Assembly (NCBI GenBank): GCA_002151545.1
Contig: CP021237.1
Coordinates: 1,798,001 to 1,862,000, forward strand
Direction of reading: 5' to 3'
DNA from: Sphingobacteriaceae bacterium GW460-11-11-14-LB5
GTDB taxonomy: Bacteria; Bacteroidota; Bacteroidia; Sphingobacteriales; Sphingobacteriaceae
DNA: 64,000 bases
The translations under genes and the position numbers were made by a program. A model generated the notes under the pieces. The model had not been told where the DNA came from, ran no database searches, and saw nothing but the letters and a program-made list of their open reading frames with translations. Positions 17,961 through 27,500 of the stretch are shown one piece after another; position 1 is the first letter of the stretch, and the number at the start of each line of letters is the position of its first letter.

Positions 17961-18668
17961 ATGTTCAATAGCGGCACCTTGTTGCCAATCATCATTATTG
18001 CTGGCATAGCTTATGGCATCCTCGCCAAAAAACTGACCATTTTGGCTGCTTTTACAGGTGGAATACTGGCCTATGTTATTTTTATTGCGGCTGGTTATAC
18101 CGGCGTTGCCATGATGAGCACCTTTTTTATCGTGGGTTCTGCAGCCACCTCCTGGCAGCAGCATAAAAAGCAGGCTTTTGCCATTAAAGGGGAAAGCAAA
18201 AAAGGCCGTAATACCGCTCAGGTGCTGGCTAATGCCGGCGTTTCAGCTATTGCGGGGGTCGTAATCATAGGTTACCCACAGCTGACTGATTTAATGTTGC
18301 CTGCAATGGCAGCTGCTTTTGCCTCGGCTACTGCTGATACCCTGTCTTCTGAACTGGGGATGGTTTACGGGAGACGGTTTTTTAATATAATCACCTTCAA
18401 GCCTGATCGTTGCGGAATGGATGGGGTGATCAGTCTGGAAGGAACTTCGATCGGTATTGCCGGAAGCTGTATGATTGCAGTCGTTTATGCGCTGGGTTTC
18501 GGGTGGAACATCAGCTTTTTCTATATCGTTCTGGCAGGTACGTTCGGAAATCTTACCGATTCTGTATTGGGGGCTTTGTTTGAGCGAAAGGGAATCATCG
18601 GGAATAACATGGTCAATTTTTTAAATACATTGATTGCGGCATTAATGATGTTGTTGTTCATACAATAG
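17961..18668 (+). CDS. DUF92 family integral membrane protein
   Basis: 235 residues, about six membrane helices. Conserved DUF92 features: LTILAAFTGGILAYVIF, the charged segment KGESKKGRNTAQVLANAG, then AAFASATADTLSSELG and GVISLEGTSIGIAGS. In plants the homologue VTE6 phosphorylates phytyl phosphate; the bacterial role is unsettled but an isoprenoid or lipid kinase function is possible. The start ATG 17961 is the first in frame before the first helix. It is convergent with the PhyH gene, whose stop lies 23 bp away. Confidence 0.85.
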   Translation: MFNSGTLLPIIIIAGIAYGILAKKLTILAAFTGGILAYVIFIAAGYTGVAMMSTFFIVGSAATSWQQHKKQAFAIKGESKKGRNTAQVLANAGVSAIAGVVIIGYPQLTDLMLPAMAAAFASATADTLSSELGMVYGRRFFNIITFKPDRCGMDGVISLEGTSIGIAGSCMIAVVYALGFGWNISFFYIVLAGTFGNLTDSVLGALFERKGIIGNNMVNFLNTLIAALMMLLFIQ

Positions 18669-18691
18669 GGCAGCAGCCTGAAATAGCCAGA

Positions 18692-19651
18692 TCAAAGCAC
18701 CTCATTAAAACTCACGTACTGCACAAATCTGGGTAAATCAGAATGATTGGGACTTGCAGCATGCGGAAGTGACTGCAGCCAAACAATTAAATCACCTTTT
18801 TTACCTTCAACCGGAATTTCTAAACCTTTATTGCGCAATGCCGAAATGGCCGCTTCGGGGTCACTAAAATTAGTCAGGTATTCATCAATCTGGTGGTGGA
18901 AGCCTGGAATAACGGTAAAAGCACCCCGGTTAGCGGGAACATCGTTTAAATACAATAAGCCCTGAATGTAATAGCTCGGACCTGTTTGAAAATCGATATC
19001 CCAATGTAGCGGACTTCCTTTGAAGGAAAAATATTGATTCACAGGTGGATTATAACTCACTTTCTCTGCATTGGCGAAGATGTTATTGTGCTTGTACAAG
19101 CTGCTGAAAACTTGCTTAATCTGTGCATGGTTTCGAATGTGGGCAATAGCTTCATCCTGATATTTTTGCAACATTAATCCTTGCAATAATTCGTGTTGCG
19201 GGTACCAGGTTTGGGGATCAGTTAAATCAACGTTTAAGGTTTTGCAGATGAGTTCGCATACCGCATTGCAATCAGACTCGTTCACTAATCCTTCTATTTT
19301 AAGGTAACCATGCGTATTCCAAAAAGCATGTTGCTCGGAAGTTAAAACATCCGGGAAATCGGTTTTATGAGGATTGTTAGTGAGGTGCAGCTGTTCATCG
19401 AACTGGACTGAAGCGGTATTAAAAAAGTCTTGTCCTTTAAGGTCGATAATCCAATGCTTAAAATGGTCCGTATCTATGCATTTGCTATATAAAAAATCAT
19501 AAATTTCAAATAAGCCCAGTTGAAATATATTTAAAAAAATCTGCTCTGCTTTAACAAAAGATTCATCCTGTTGTTTTTGTGGGTGTTTAGGGTGATGATG
19601 TAACCGGTAAATTTCAAGAAAAGTAGAAATAGAAATTAATGAGTCGTGCAT
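18692..19651 (-). CDS. Phytanoyl-CoA dioxygenase (PhyH) family protein
   Basis: 319 residues. The first about 115 residues are a helical extension with no family assignment, then the PhyH fold begins at LTSEQHAFWNTHGYLKIEGL. The Fe(II) ligands are visible as the H-x-D in PLHWDIDF and a distal His in LPHAASPNHSD, with a candidate 2-oxoglutarate Arg in PRFVQYVSF; GAFTVIPGFHHQ is the conserved loop. It should be a 2-oxoglutarate dioxygenase that hydroxylates a small molecule. It is transcribed away from the asparaginyl-hydroxylase/sulfotransferase pair, with 123 bp between them, which suggests a shared control region. Substrate unknown. Confidence 0.85.
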   Translation of the reverse strand: MHDSLISISTFLEIYRLHHHPKHPQKQQDESFVKAEQIFLNIFQLGLFEIYDFLYSKCIDTDHFKHWIIDLKGQDFFNTASVQFDEQLHLTNNPHKTDFPDVLTSEQHAFWNTHGYLKIEGLVNESDCNAVCELICKTLNVDLTDPQTWYPQHELLQGLMLQKYQDEAIAHIRNHAQIKQVFSSLYKHNNIFANAEKVSYNPPVNQYFSFKGSPLHWDIDFQTGPSYYIQGLLYLNDVPANRGAFTVIPGFHHQIDEYLTNFSDPEAAISALRNKGLEIPVEGKKGDLIVWLQSLPHAASPNHSDLPRFVQYVSFNEVL

Positions 19652-19774
19652 AAATGAATTGAATCAAAGGAAATCAGGTAATAACTAAGATTAAAATTAC
19701 AATTTTAGAAATGGCTTTAAAATAAATCCAATGAAAGATGCGGCGTAAAGACCGATAAAAAGCAGATTAAATAT

Positions 19775-20512
19775 TTGCGCAATAAAAAACACTTAGTTAA
19801 TATTACAGAAAACATTTCAGCTTTGCTAAAGTACATTCAATTTAACCAGGATTATAACATTCAGCTGCTCAAAAACGAGCTCGCACTTGCATTACAGCAA
19901 GAGTGGGTTGATCATTTCAACAGGAAGGATTACGAAGGGAACTGGCAAAGTATTGCACTCCGCTCTGGCAGTGGAAAGGAAAATGATATTTTAGCCAACT
20001 ATGGGGTAGATCAGTATCGGGATACGCCTTTGTTAAATCAACTTCCTTATATTAAATCAATCATCGAGGAGTGGAAGTGCCCAAAAGAAACCATTCGTTT
20101 ACTCGCATTACATCCCGGAGCGGAAATTAAGCCCCACAGAGACCGTGGCTGTAACTACGAAGCAGGGGTGTTAAGGATACATATTCCCATTCAAACCAAT
20201 AATCGCTTAAAGTTTATCGTGGGCGAAGAGCAGTTGAAATTAGCAGAAGGTTCTTGTTGGTACATCGATTTCGACCAAACGCACAGTATCATCAATGAAG
20301 GCGAAAACGTTCGGGTTCATTTGGTTATAGATGCCTTAAGAAATGAATGGACTGATTCTTTGTTTGAAGCCAATGGTTATAAACTAGCAGAAGAAAATCA
20401 AGCTCAGCCCTTAGATCCGGCTACCACCTTAAAAATGATTGCAGAATTGGAACAAATGGATACTCAGGTGGCTAGAGACCTGGTTATGCAATTGAAAAAA
20501 AGCCTGGAATGA
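19775..20512 (+). CDS. Aspartyl/asparaginyl beta-hydroxylase-like dioxygenase
   Basis: 245 residues. The frame is open back to 19721 without any ATG; TTG 19775 is the best start and puts the conserved segment LLKYIQFNQDYNIQLLKNEL near the N-terminus. Motifs: IRLLALHPGAEIKPHRDRG (first metal His), LRIHIPIQTN, then FDQTHSIINEGENVRVHLVID (second His and 2-oxoglutarate Arg). The family adds hydroxyl groups to Asp/Asn residues of proteins or to small molecules. The last bases overlap the sulfotransferase start by 4 bp (ATGA), indicating translational coupling. The target is unknown. Confidence 0.82.
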   Translation: MRNKKHLVNITENISALLKYIQFNQDYNIQLLKNELALALQQEWVDHFNRKDYEGNWQSIALRSGSGKENDILANYGVDQYRDTPLLNQLPYIKSIIEEWKCPKETIRLLALHPGAEIKPHRDRGCNYEAGVLRIHIPIQTNNRLKFIVGEEQLKLAEGSCWYIDFDQTHSIINEGENVRVHLVIDALRNEWTDSLFEANGYKLAEENQAQPLDPATTLKMIAELEQMDTQVARDLVMQLKKSLE

Positions 20513-21465
20513 GCGCATTAATCAACTGGATTCCGTATCAACTTCTTTATAAGGAAAATGACTGGCAGCTTTTATGGCTTGATTTGCAGGAAAAGCATAT
20601 TGAAGAACCTTTTTTTGATGAGACGATAAATCTTTGCCGCTTTAGGATGAAGGAGCGATCGGCTTATTTGCCAGCAAGCAACCTGGGGTTTTTGGAAGAA
20701 GCAGCGAAGCTGATCGATTCGATAACACCAGATGCATTTATTTTTCATGTTTCGCGATGTGGCTCCACCTTATTATCGCAGGCTTTGGCTACAGTCGAAA
20801 CAAATATCGTTTACGCAGAAGCCCCTTTGTTGGATGAGCTCTTAAGAATGAAAGAACAAGATCTTTCGGTAAAAGAAGCACAGCAGGAATTTTGGTTTAA
20901 GTCAGCAATTACCCTGATGGGCCAAAAGCGCAAAGCGCAGTACACCAAATTATTTGTGAAACTAGACAGCTGGCATATTCATTTTTATCCCTTGTTAAGA
21001 AAATGGTATCCAGATACGCCATTTTTTTTCCTTTCCAGAGAACCCGATGCGGTTATTGCCTCACACTGCAAAAGGAGAGGCATACATGCTGTTCCAGGTA
21101 TGGTTAATTCTGGTATTTTAAGGGTTAGGATACAAGAAAAGCATTACCAGGACTTTAATTTATTTACAGCAGAAGTACTGGCTAATTATTATAAAGCTTT
21201 AGCGGAGATTATTTCGGTCAATCATCCCAAAAATACTTTTTATGATTATGACTGGGGCGTAAACCTGATGTTGTCGCACTTTTTGAAAGTAATGCAGTTG
21301 GATGATGCTGCCTGTGAAAAAATGAAAACGAGGTTAAATTACCATAGCAAAAATCCTGATGAAAAGTTCATCGGAGATCGTAAACCATCACTGGCCAGTT
21401 ATTCAGATGCCAGCACTGCTTACGGACGTCTTTTTAAACAATTAATAAAGCCTGATAATCAATAA
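20509..21465 (+). CDS. Sulfotransferase-family protein
   Basis: 318 residues, no signal peptide. The PAPS 5'-phosphosulfate loop is seen in AFIFHVSRCGSTLLSQAL, and the 3'-phosphate motif in PFFFLSREPDAVIASHCKR. The N-terminal about 75 residues have a separate short fold. The protein therefore likely moves sulfate from PAPS onto an acceptor hydroxyl. Overlap with the hydroxylase gene suggests hydroxylation followed by sulfation of the same substrate, but this is inference. Such 2OG-hydroxylase plus sulfotransferase pairs occur in other Gram-negative genomes (from memory); the substrate is unknown. No PAPS synthesis genes are in the window. Confidence 0.78.
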   Translation: MSALINWIPYQLLYKENDWQLLWLDLQEKHIEEPFFDETINLCRFRMKERSAYLPASNLGFLEEAAKLIDSITPDAFIFHVSRCGSTLLSQALATVETNIVYAEAPLLDELLRMKEQDLSVKEAQQEFWFKSAITLMGQKRKAQYTKLFVKLDSWHIHFYPLLRKWYPDTPFFFLSREPDAVIASHCKRRGIHAVPGMVNSGILRVRIQEKHYQDFNLFTAEVLANYYKALAEIISVNHPKNTFYDYDWGVNLMLSHFLKVMQLDDAACEKMKTRLNYHSKNPDEKFIGDRKPSLASYSDASTAYGRLFKQLIKPDNQ

Positions 21466-21828
21466 AGAAAACCAATCACGCCGCCAATTTTGAATACGGT
21501 CGAATCTAATTTGATCAATTGTGTAAACCCACTTACACGCTTTACCAGTAATGTGCCAAAATAATTTTTTTGTAGTATTTTGTGTACTCACTTATGTGGC
21601 GGGGCATGGGAGAAAATGATATATTTTTTATGTTTTTACAGTTATTGACATATGTCAATAGTTAAAAAATGCCGTTTTTCGTCTACTAAAAGAGGGGTTT
21701 GGTATACTATTTTACTTGTTTGGTCTACTGAATGACGGAGGAGTGTATAAATCTAAGCTTGTAGTATTTGTACTATAAGTAAAATAGTCTCATCTTTATA
21801 GTAACAAACATCCCATTACTCAACTTTT
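21466..21828. other. Long AT-rich control region before the giant-protein operon
   Basis: 363 bp without a supported gene. It holds an 18-bp perfect palindrome (separate entry), two related words TTTGGTATACT (21700-21710) and TTTGGTCTACT (21720-21730), and two related inverted motifs: TAGTATTTTGTGTACT (21574-21589) and TAGTATTTGTACTA (21763-21776). No TAnnTTTG promoter fits the consensus exactly, and no terminator for the sulfotransferase gene is visible. Confidence 0.5.
21643..21660. promoter_or_regulatory. 18-bp perfect palindrome, candidate operator
   Basis: TATTGACATATGTCAATA reads the same on both strands. It is 169 bp upstream of the first gene of the giant-protein operon. The size and symmetry suit a dimeric regulator. 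No regulator gene is adjacent. Confidence 0.5.
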
Positions 21829-22773
21829 ATGAATACCAATAGACGCTCTTTTCTAAAGAGGAACGTCTTGTTAAGCAGTAGTCTTTTATTGGCCGGACCA
21901 ATTGATTCGCTCGCTAAAGCAAGCCGTTCTATCTATACCAAATCTGTAAACCAAAAACAGGTTAATATCATGTATAGCAATGATATTTGTGGCGCTGTTG
22001 ATTCAACTGCTCAGGGATTTGGCGGCTTAAAGTCTTTACAAACTACCATCAATAACGAACTGGTTTCTACTTTATTGTTAGATGCTGGAGGATTTTTAAA
22101 TTTTAATCGGAATAACCATGCCGAAACCCTTCAGTGGATGAATAAGGTAGGTTATCATGCGGTGAACCTTAGTGCTGCAGATTTAAAACAAGGGATTGAT
22201 GCTTTTGCCGCTTTGCTTCCGCACATGGCTTTCGATTTGTTAAGCTGCAATTATCATTTCGAACACCCGAAATTGCAAAAAGCGGTAAAAAGTTACCAGG
22301 TAATTACCTATGGCAAATATAGAGTAGGGGTTACGGGTGTCGGAGAATCGGTTAACATCACCGGTTTAAAAGTATCTGATCCAACCACTGCATTAAATAA
22401 GATGGCCAGATTCTTAAAAGAAAACGAAGCATGTGATTTAGTGGTTTGCTTATCTCATTTGGGTTTTGATTCAAAGACAAAACAGAGCAACAGGCAACTT
22501 GCTGCTGATACCAGTTTGGTAGATCTTATTATCGGAGGAAATGTTTCAGCAGGTAAAAATCAACTTTATGTACTTCGCAATAAAGAAAAGAATGAAGTGC
22601 TTTTGGGTACAAGTCATAAAGGATTACAGTCGGTGGCTCAATTATCCTTTGGTTTTGCTGAAGAAAAAGCCAGTAGCAGTTTAGCCTTTAAAAGACATAT
22701 TCCAGGTATCTCAAACAGAGAAGAAATGCATGTTGTTTTTTCCGACCTGAAAAAAATAGAGAAATCTGTATAA
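21829..22773 (+). CDS. Tat-exported 5'-nucleotidase/UshA-like protein, probably catalytically inactive
   Basis: 314 residues. It opens with a twin-arginine signal (NRRSFLKRN, then a hydrophobic stretch and a cleavage region near residue 30). The body follows the N-terminal metallophosphatase domain of UshA-like 5'-nucleotidases, but the metal ligands are mostly changed: the usual ND-x-H-G is N51-D52-I-C54-G, the DAGD block ends in Gly88, the GNH(E/D) position reads LSAADL (114-119), and the GGH-x-H block reads GGNVS (236-240). His210 in CLSHLG is kept. So the fold is kept without a full two-metal site. It is the first gene of the giant-protein operon, 47 bp before the collar gene; a binding or assembly role is more likely than catalysis. 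Confidence 0.75.
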   Translation: MNTNRRSFLKRNVLLSSSLLLAGPIDSLAKASRSIYTKSVNQKQVNIMYSNDICGAVDSTAQGFGGLKSLQTTINNELVSTLLLDAGGFLNFNRNNHAETLQWMNKVGYHAVNLSAADLKQGIDAFAALLPHMAFDLLSCNYHFEHPKLQKAVKSYQVITYGKYRVGVTGVGESVNITGLKVSDPTTALNKMARFLKENEACDLVVCLSHLGFDSKTKQSNRQLAADTSLVDLIIGGNVSAGKNQLYVLRNKEKNEVLLGTSHKGLQSVAQLSFGFAEEKASSSLAFKRHIPGISNREEMHVVFSDLKKIEKSV

Positions 22774-22820
22774 AAATATTAAATCTTAATTAATCAAATC
22801 TTTACCAAAAAACAAATACC

Positions 22821-23375
22821 ATGGATTCACCATTTTTAGGAATTATTGCCCTATTCGGGTTTAGTTTTGCCCCAAGAGGATGGGCATTTTGTTCAGGGCA
22901 GCTTATGGCTATTGCTTCAAATCAAGCTCTTTTTTCATTGTTAGGCACAACTTATGGAGGGAATGGGCAGAATACTTTTGCTTTACCAGATTTAAGAGGC
23001 AGAGTAGCTATGGGGACAGGGCAAGGACCTGGTCTTAGTCCACGTACACTTGGTGAAATGGCAGGGGTAGAAACTGTAACCCTAATCAGCACTCAAATAC
23101 CGCAGCATACTCATACCGTTGCTGAACCAGCAGTTACTTCTTCAGGAACATTAGATGTACCTTCGGCAAGTGTAATTCTTTCTGCTTCTCCGAAAACAGG
23201 ATCAGGCCCTAATGCAGTATCTCTTAAAACCTATTCAGATGTGGCTGCTAATGCTACACTTAAACCATTTAATACAGGGATTGCAGGAGGTAGCCAGCCA
23301 CATGAAAATATGCAGCCTTATTTGGTTTTGAATTATAGTATTGCGACCGAAGGTATTTTTCCATCCCGAAACTAA
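22821..23375 (+). CDS. Phage tail-collar / MdpB-type protein
   Basis: 184 residues without a signal peptide. The N-terminal tail-collar domain is clear: GIIALFGFSFAPRGWAFCSGQ, then NQALFSLLGTTYGGNGQNTFALPDLRGR. A His-rich QIPQHTHTV segment leads into a beta-rich C-terminal half ending HENMQPYLVLNYSIATEG. In phages this domain sits at the base of tail fibres; bacterial versions are known as microcystin-dependent protein B-like and are common outside prophages. No other phage gene is nearby. It is fused in transcription to the next gene: the TAA stop is directly followed by ATG with no gap. Its role with the giant surface protein is unknown. Confidence 0.9.
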   Translation: MDSPFLGIIALFGFSFAPRGWAFCSGQLMAIASNQALFSLLGTTYGGNGQNTFALPDLRGRVAMGTGQGPGLSPRTLGEMAGVETVTLISTQIPQHTHTVAEPAVTSSGTLDVPSASVILSASPKTGSGPNAVSLKTYSDVAANATLKPFNTGIAGGSQPHENMQPYLVLNYSIATEGIFPSRN

Positions 23376-24530
23376 ATGAACAAACCACTTAAAATTGGTT
23401 TTTTGATGCCTTATTCAGGAGTCTATCCGTTTTATGCACAGCATATTACGGCCGGATTTCTGTGTGCGGCAAGTAAAATGTCTTATGGCATTGCTGATTT
23501 TGCCTTTATGCCAACCTATGTTGGCCAGGGCGGAAATAAAGCCTTTTTAGAAGCGGCACAAAAACTTGTCTTTTTTGACGGGGTAGATGTGCTGATGGGG
23601 ATGATCAGCCCTAAAATATATCCTGAGCTGAAACCGATATTAGAAAATCATAATAAACTGGGTTTATTCTTTGATTTCGGAGAATCAGTGCCAGCCTCAG
23701 AAGGATATGGCACGAATATCTCCAGTCTTTCAATGGGGCTCTGGCAAAGTGAATATGTGCTCGGGCAATGGGCCACTAAAGAATTTGGACCAAGGGGCCT
23801 GATGATATCACCACTTTACGAAAGTGGTTTTAATTTAGGAGCATCTTTTTTAAGCGGAGTTGGTTCTGCCGGGGCAGATCAACTTAGAAGTACTGTGCTT
23901 CCCGAAAATCAAGCCAATAAAAATAACCTGGATTTAAGCCATTTTTTTAATGAAATAGATGTAAATACACCAGATTATGTACATGCCATTTTTGTTGGAC
24001 AAATCGGAAACGAATTCCTTAAACAATGGAAATCCAGCAAGTTTAATAATGTAATTCCTTTAGTCACCGTAGAAAACATGGCCTACCCCGATATGCTGGA
24101 AGATATAGGTCACCTCGGACTAAACTTTTATAGTGCCTCTTCCTGGAGTAAGGAGCATAAAACAGGCACTAACCCTGCTTTTGTGCGGGATTTCGAAAAT
24201 TTTGGCAAACAACAAGCCAACCTGTTTGGGATGCTTGGCTACGAAGCAGGCTTAATGCTTAGCCGAATGAAAGCACAGCTAACCATCGGCAATGCTTCAA
24301 CAGCGGTAATCGAATTTAATCAAAGTGGAACAATAGGACCAAGAGGGTTACTTCATTTCGGCAGCCAGGAACAACAAAGTTTTCCATTGATCGATATTGT
24401 GAAAATCAATACGACCAATAAAAAAAATAACGCAACTATAATTTCTCAGGGTACCGCTTTGGGATACGATATATCAACTGTTTACAGCGAAACTGAAAGC
24501 GGTTGGGAAAATCCATATTTATCAGTCTAA
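23376..24530 (+). CDS. Substrate-binding-protein fold (Leu/Ile/Val-binding type) without signal peptide
   Basis: 384 residues. The start LKIGFLMPYSGVYPFYAQHITAGF is the beginning of a type I periplasmic binding protein (Peripla_BP_6), and both lobes can be followed (MGMISPKIYPEL, EFGPRGLMISPLYESG, PDYVHAIFVGQIG, FGMLGYEAGLML). Unlike transport receptors it begins directly at the first beta strand: no Sec, Tat or lipoprotein signal. No ABC permease or ATPase gene is near. It lies between the collar gene (0 bp) and the giant gene (9 bp). It may be a cytoplasmic ligand sensor or a structural partner; this is inference. Confidence 0.82.
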   Translation: MNKPLKIGFLMPYSGVYPFYAQHITAGFLCAASKMSYGIADFAFMPTYVGQGGNKAFLEAAQKLVFFDGVDVLMGMISPKIYPELKPILENHNKLGLFFDFGESVPASEGYGTNISSLSMGLWQSEYVLGQWATKEFGPRGLMISPLYESGFNLGASFLSGVGSAGADQLRSTVLPENQANKNNLDLSHFFNEIDVNTPDYVHAIFVGQIGNEFLKQWKSSKFNNVIPLVTVENMAYPDMLEDIGHLGLNFYSASSWSKEHKTGTNPAFVRDFENFGKQQANLFGMLGYEAGLMLSRMKAQLTIGNASTAVIEFNQSGTIGPRGLLHFGSQEQQSFPLIDIVKINTTNKKNNATIISQGTALGYDISTVYSETESGWENPYLSV

Positions 24531-24539
24531 TTAACGCTT

Positions 24540-27500
24540 ATGAAGAGATTTTTTACTAAAGTAGCTTTTACAGTTTCAGTAATCGTGCTTTTTCTGGCGC
24601 TTGCTCCCGCATCTGCCCAGTACACTAAAACTCAGTTGCATTCCGGAGGATTGTATGCGGCTTTGGCTAAAGATGCCAGTGGTAATGTTTATGTTACCAA
24701 GGCCTCTGGCCCTGGGGTTTATCATGTAGCCAAGTATATTGGCGGTACAGGTAGTCCCACCATTATTTATAGTGGTTTAACCTCTCAATCAGGAGAATAT
24801 CCATGGGGTTTAACTGTAGCGAGCAATGGTGATGTTTATCTGAGTACCGATTTTACATCGAATAATGGTGCAATTATCAGGTTAAATGCAGCATCGAGTT
24901 ATGCGGCAACTACAGTGCAAACAGGAAGATATTTTACTGGATTAACTTTTGATGCGGCAGGAAATTTATATGCTTTGGAGTATAATGTTACCAATACAGA
25001 TTATGCTGTGGTTAAATATACCGATCCATCCGCGATAAACTCTACCAGTAAAACAATGATCTATCATGGTCTTATTTCGGGAAGCGGAATGAGTTATCCT
25101 ATTGGAATTGCTGTTGCAACCAACGGTGATGTTTTTGTAACCAAAACTTATAATGGAACTACGCAAACCGGTGGTATTTTAAAAATAAATGCCCCTACTT
25201 ACGCAACTACAACAAGCATTGCAACAGGTACCTATGCTACAACATTAACACTTGATGAATTCGGTAACTTATATGCTTCTGAAACCAGCGGAGGAAATAC
25301 TTATTCGTTAAATAAATATACTGCTGCTACCGGCTCGCCAGCTGCTTTTTACTCAGGTTTGCATGGAACAGGTACGTTTTTACCTTATGGGGTAGCTTTT
25401 ATTGGTACAACAGGATATATTGCTGACGGGGATGATGGCGCATTGGGTGGTGAATTAATTAAACTGGCTCCAACTGATATTACACTTCCAACTGTTCCAA
25501 CCGGTTTGGCAGCAAGCGCAGGAAGCTCGCAAAACACGCTAACCTGGAACACCAATGCAGATGTCGATTTATTAGGTTATAAAATATACGGTGGTACTAC
25601 AGCGGCGCCAACCACTTTATTGGCTGCCATTCCAAAAGGAACCACAACCTATACGCATACAGGGCTTACCAATGGAACGCCATATTTCTATCGCATTTCA
25701 GCAGAAGACAATTACTTTAACGAAAGCGCTAAAACTGCTGATGTATCCGCTACACCTACACCACCAGCCATCGCTTCAGCTACTTACAACGCTTCAACAG
25801 GAGCATTAACCGTAACAGGATCGGCGTTTCCGGCCTTTGCAGGTGCAACCAATGATATTGTAACGAATAAATTAACCCTAACCGGAGAAGGAGGAACAAA
25901 TTATGTGCTTACTTCAGCTAATGTAGAAATCACTTCATCAACAGCTTTCACTATTACGCTAAATACGGCTGATAGGAACGCCGTAGAAATGATGTTCAAT
26001 AAAAATGGAACAGCTTCTACCAGCGGAACAACTTATAATTTAGCAGCGGCCGAAGATTGGGCAGCAGGAGAAAATCCGGCTTCAGTTATTGCAGATGCTG
26101 TTAATTCGGTTACGGTAACCAATGTTGCCGTTCCTGCCATTACCAATGCAACTTATAATGCATCAACCGGGGCTTTAGTCGTAACCGGAACAGGTTTTTT
26201 ATCGCTCAATGGTGCAACAAATGATATCATCGCCAGTAAGTTTACCCTGACCGGAGAAGGCGGCAGTACTTATACGCTAACGACTACACCAAATGTAGAA
26301 ATCACTTCGAGAACTGCATTTACATTAACATTAGATGCTGCTGATCGGGCAGGTGTAAACCAGGTGATCAATAAAAACGGAACAAGTTCAACAGGTGCAA
26401 CCGTTTATAACCTGGCAGCAGCTGAAGATTGGACCGCCGGAGCTGATGCAGCAGTTGTTGTAGCAGATTTAACCGGTAATGGAATCACAGCGAGTAACGT
26501 TGCTGTTCCTGTTATCACTTCAGCTACTTACGATGCTGCCACTGGCCTTGTTGTCGTAACTGGTTCAGGCTTTTTCTCCAAAACAGGAGCGGCAAATGAT
26601 ATTGTGGCCAACAAATTTACGGTTATCGGTGAAGGAGGATCAACCTATACTTTAACCGATACCCCAAATCCCGAAATCAGTGCTTCAACGGCATTTACGC
26701 TGGTATTGAGCGCTACAGATTTGCCCAGAGTTAGCCAGATTATCAACAAAAACGGAACATCCTCAACAGGAGGAACCACGTATAACCTGGCAGCTGCCGA
26801 AGATTGGGCCGCCGGAGCAGATGCAGCAGTGGTAGTGGCCGATTTAACTGGCAACGGAATTACGGCAAGCAATGTTGCTATTCCAACCATTACATCAGCC
26901 ACCTATAACAGCAGTACAAATACGCTAGTCGTAACCGGAACCGGATTTACTAAATTAAATGGCGCAGCAAATGATATCGTAGCGAATAAACTAACCATTA
27001 CCGGAGAGGGCGGTGCGACCCTTACGATAAATGCAGGTTCAACAGCTGAAATAACAAACGCCACTACTTTTTCTATTATCCTGGGCCCGGCAGATCAAAC
27101 TTCCATTAAAGAAATACTGAATAAAAACGGAACAAGTTCAACAGGAGGAACAACGTATAACCTGGCAGCGGCAGAAGATTGGGCGGCTGGGGCAGATGCA
27201 GCAGTAGTTGTTGCAGATTTAACGGGTAATGGAATTACAGTTTCAAACGTGCCTGTTCCTACCATTAGCAGTGCTACCTATAACGCTTCATCAGGAATAT
27301 TGGATGTTTCCGGATCAGGCTTTAGCAAAATAGGTGGGGCATCCAATGATATTATAGCCAATAAATTTACAATTACCGGAGAGGGTGGAGTAACTTACAC
27401 CTTAACGAATACACCAAACGTGGAGATTAATTTTAGTGGATTATTTTCATTAACCCTAAGTCCGGAAGATAAAGCAGCTGTCAATCAAATCATCAATAAA

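Noticed and set aside
22821..23375. Prophage indicated by a tail-collar gene
   Set aside because: No capsid, terminase, integrase or lysis genes are nearby, and such collar-domain proteins are common as single bacterial genes.
23376..24530. Component of an ABC importer
   Set aside because: No signal peptide and no permease or ATPase gene in the neighbourhood.
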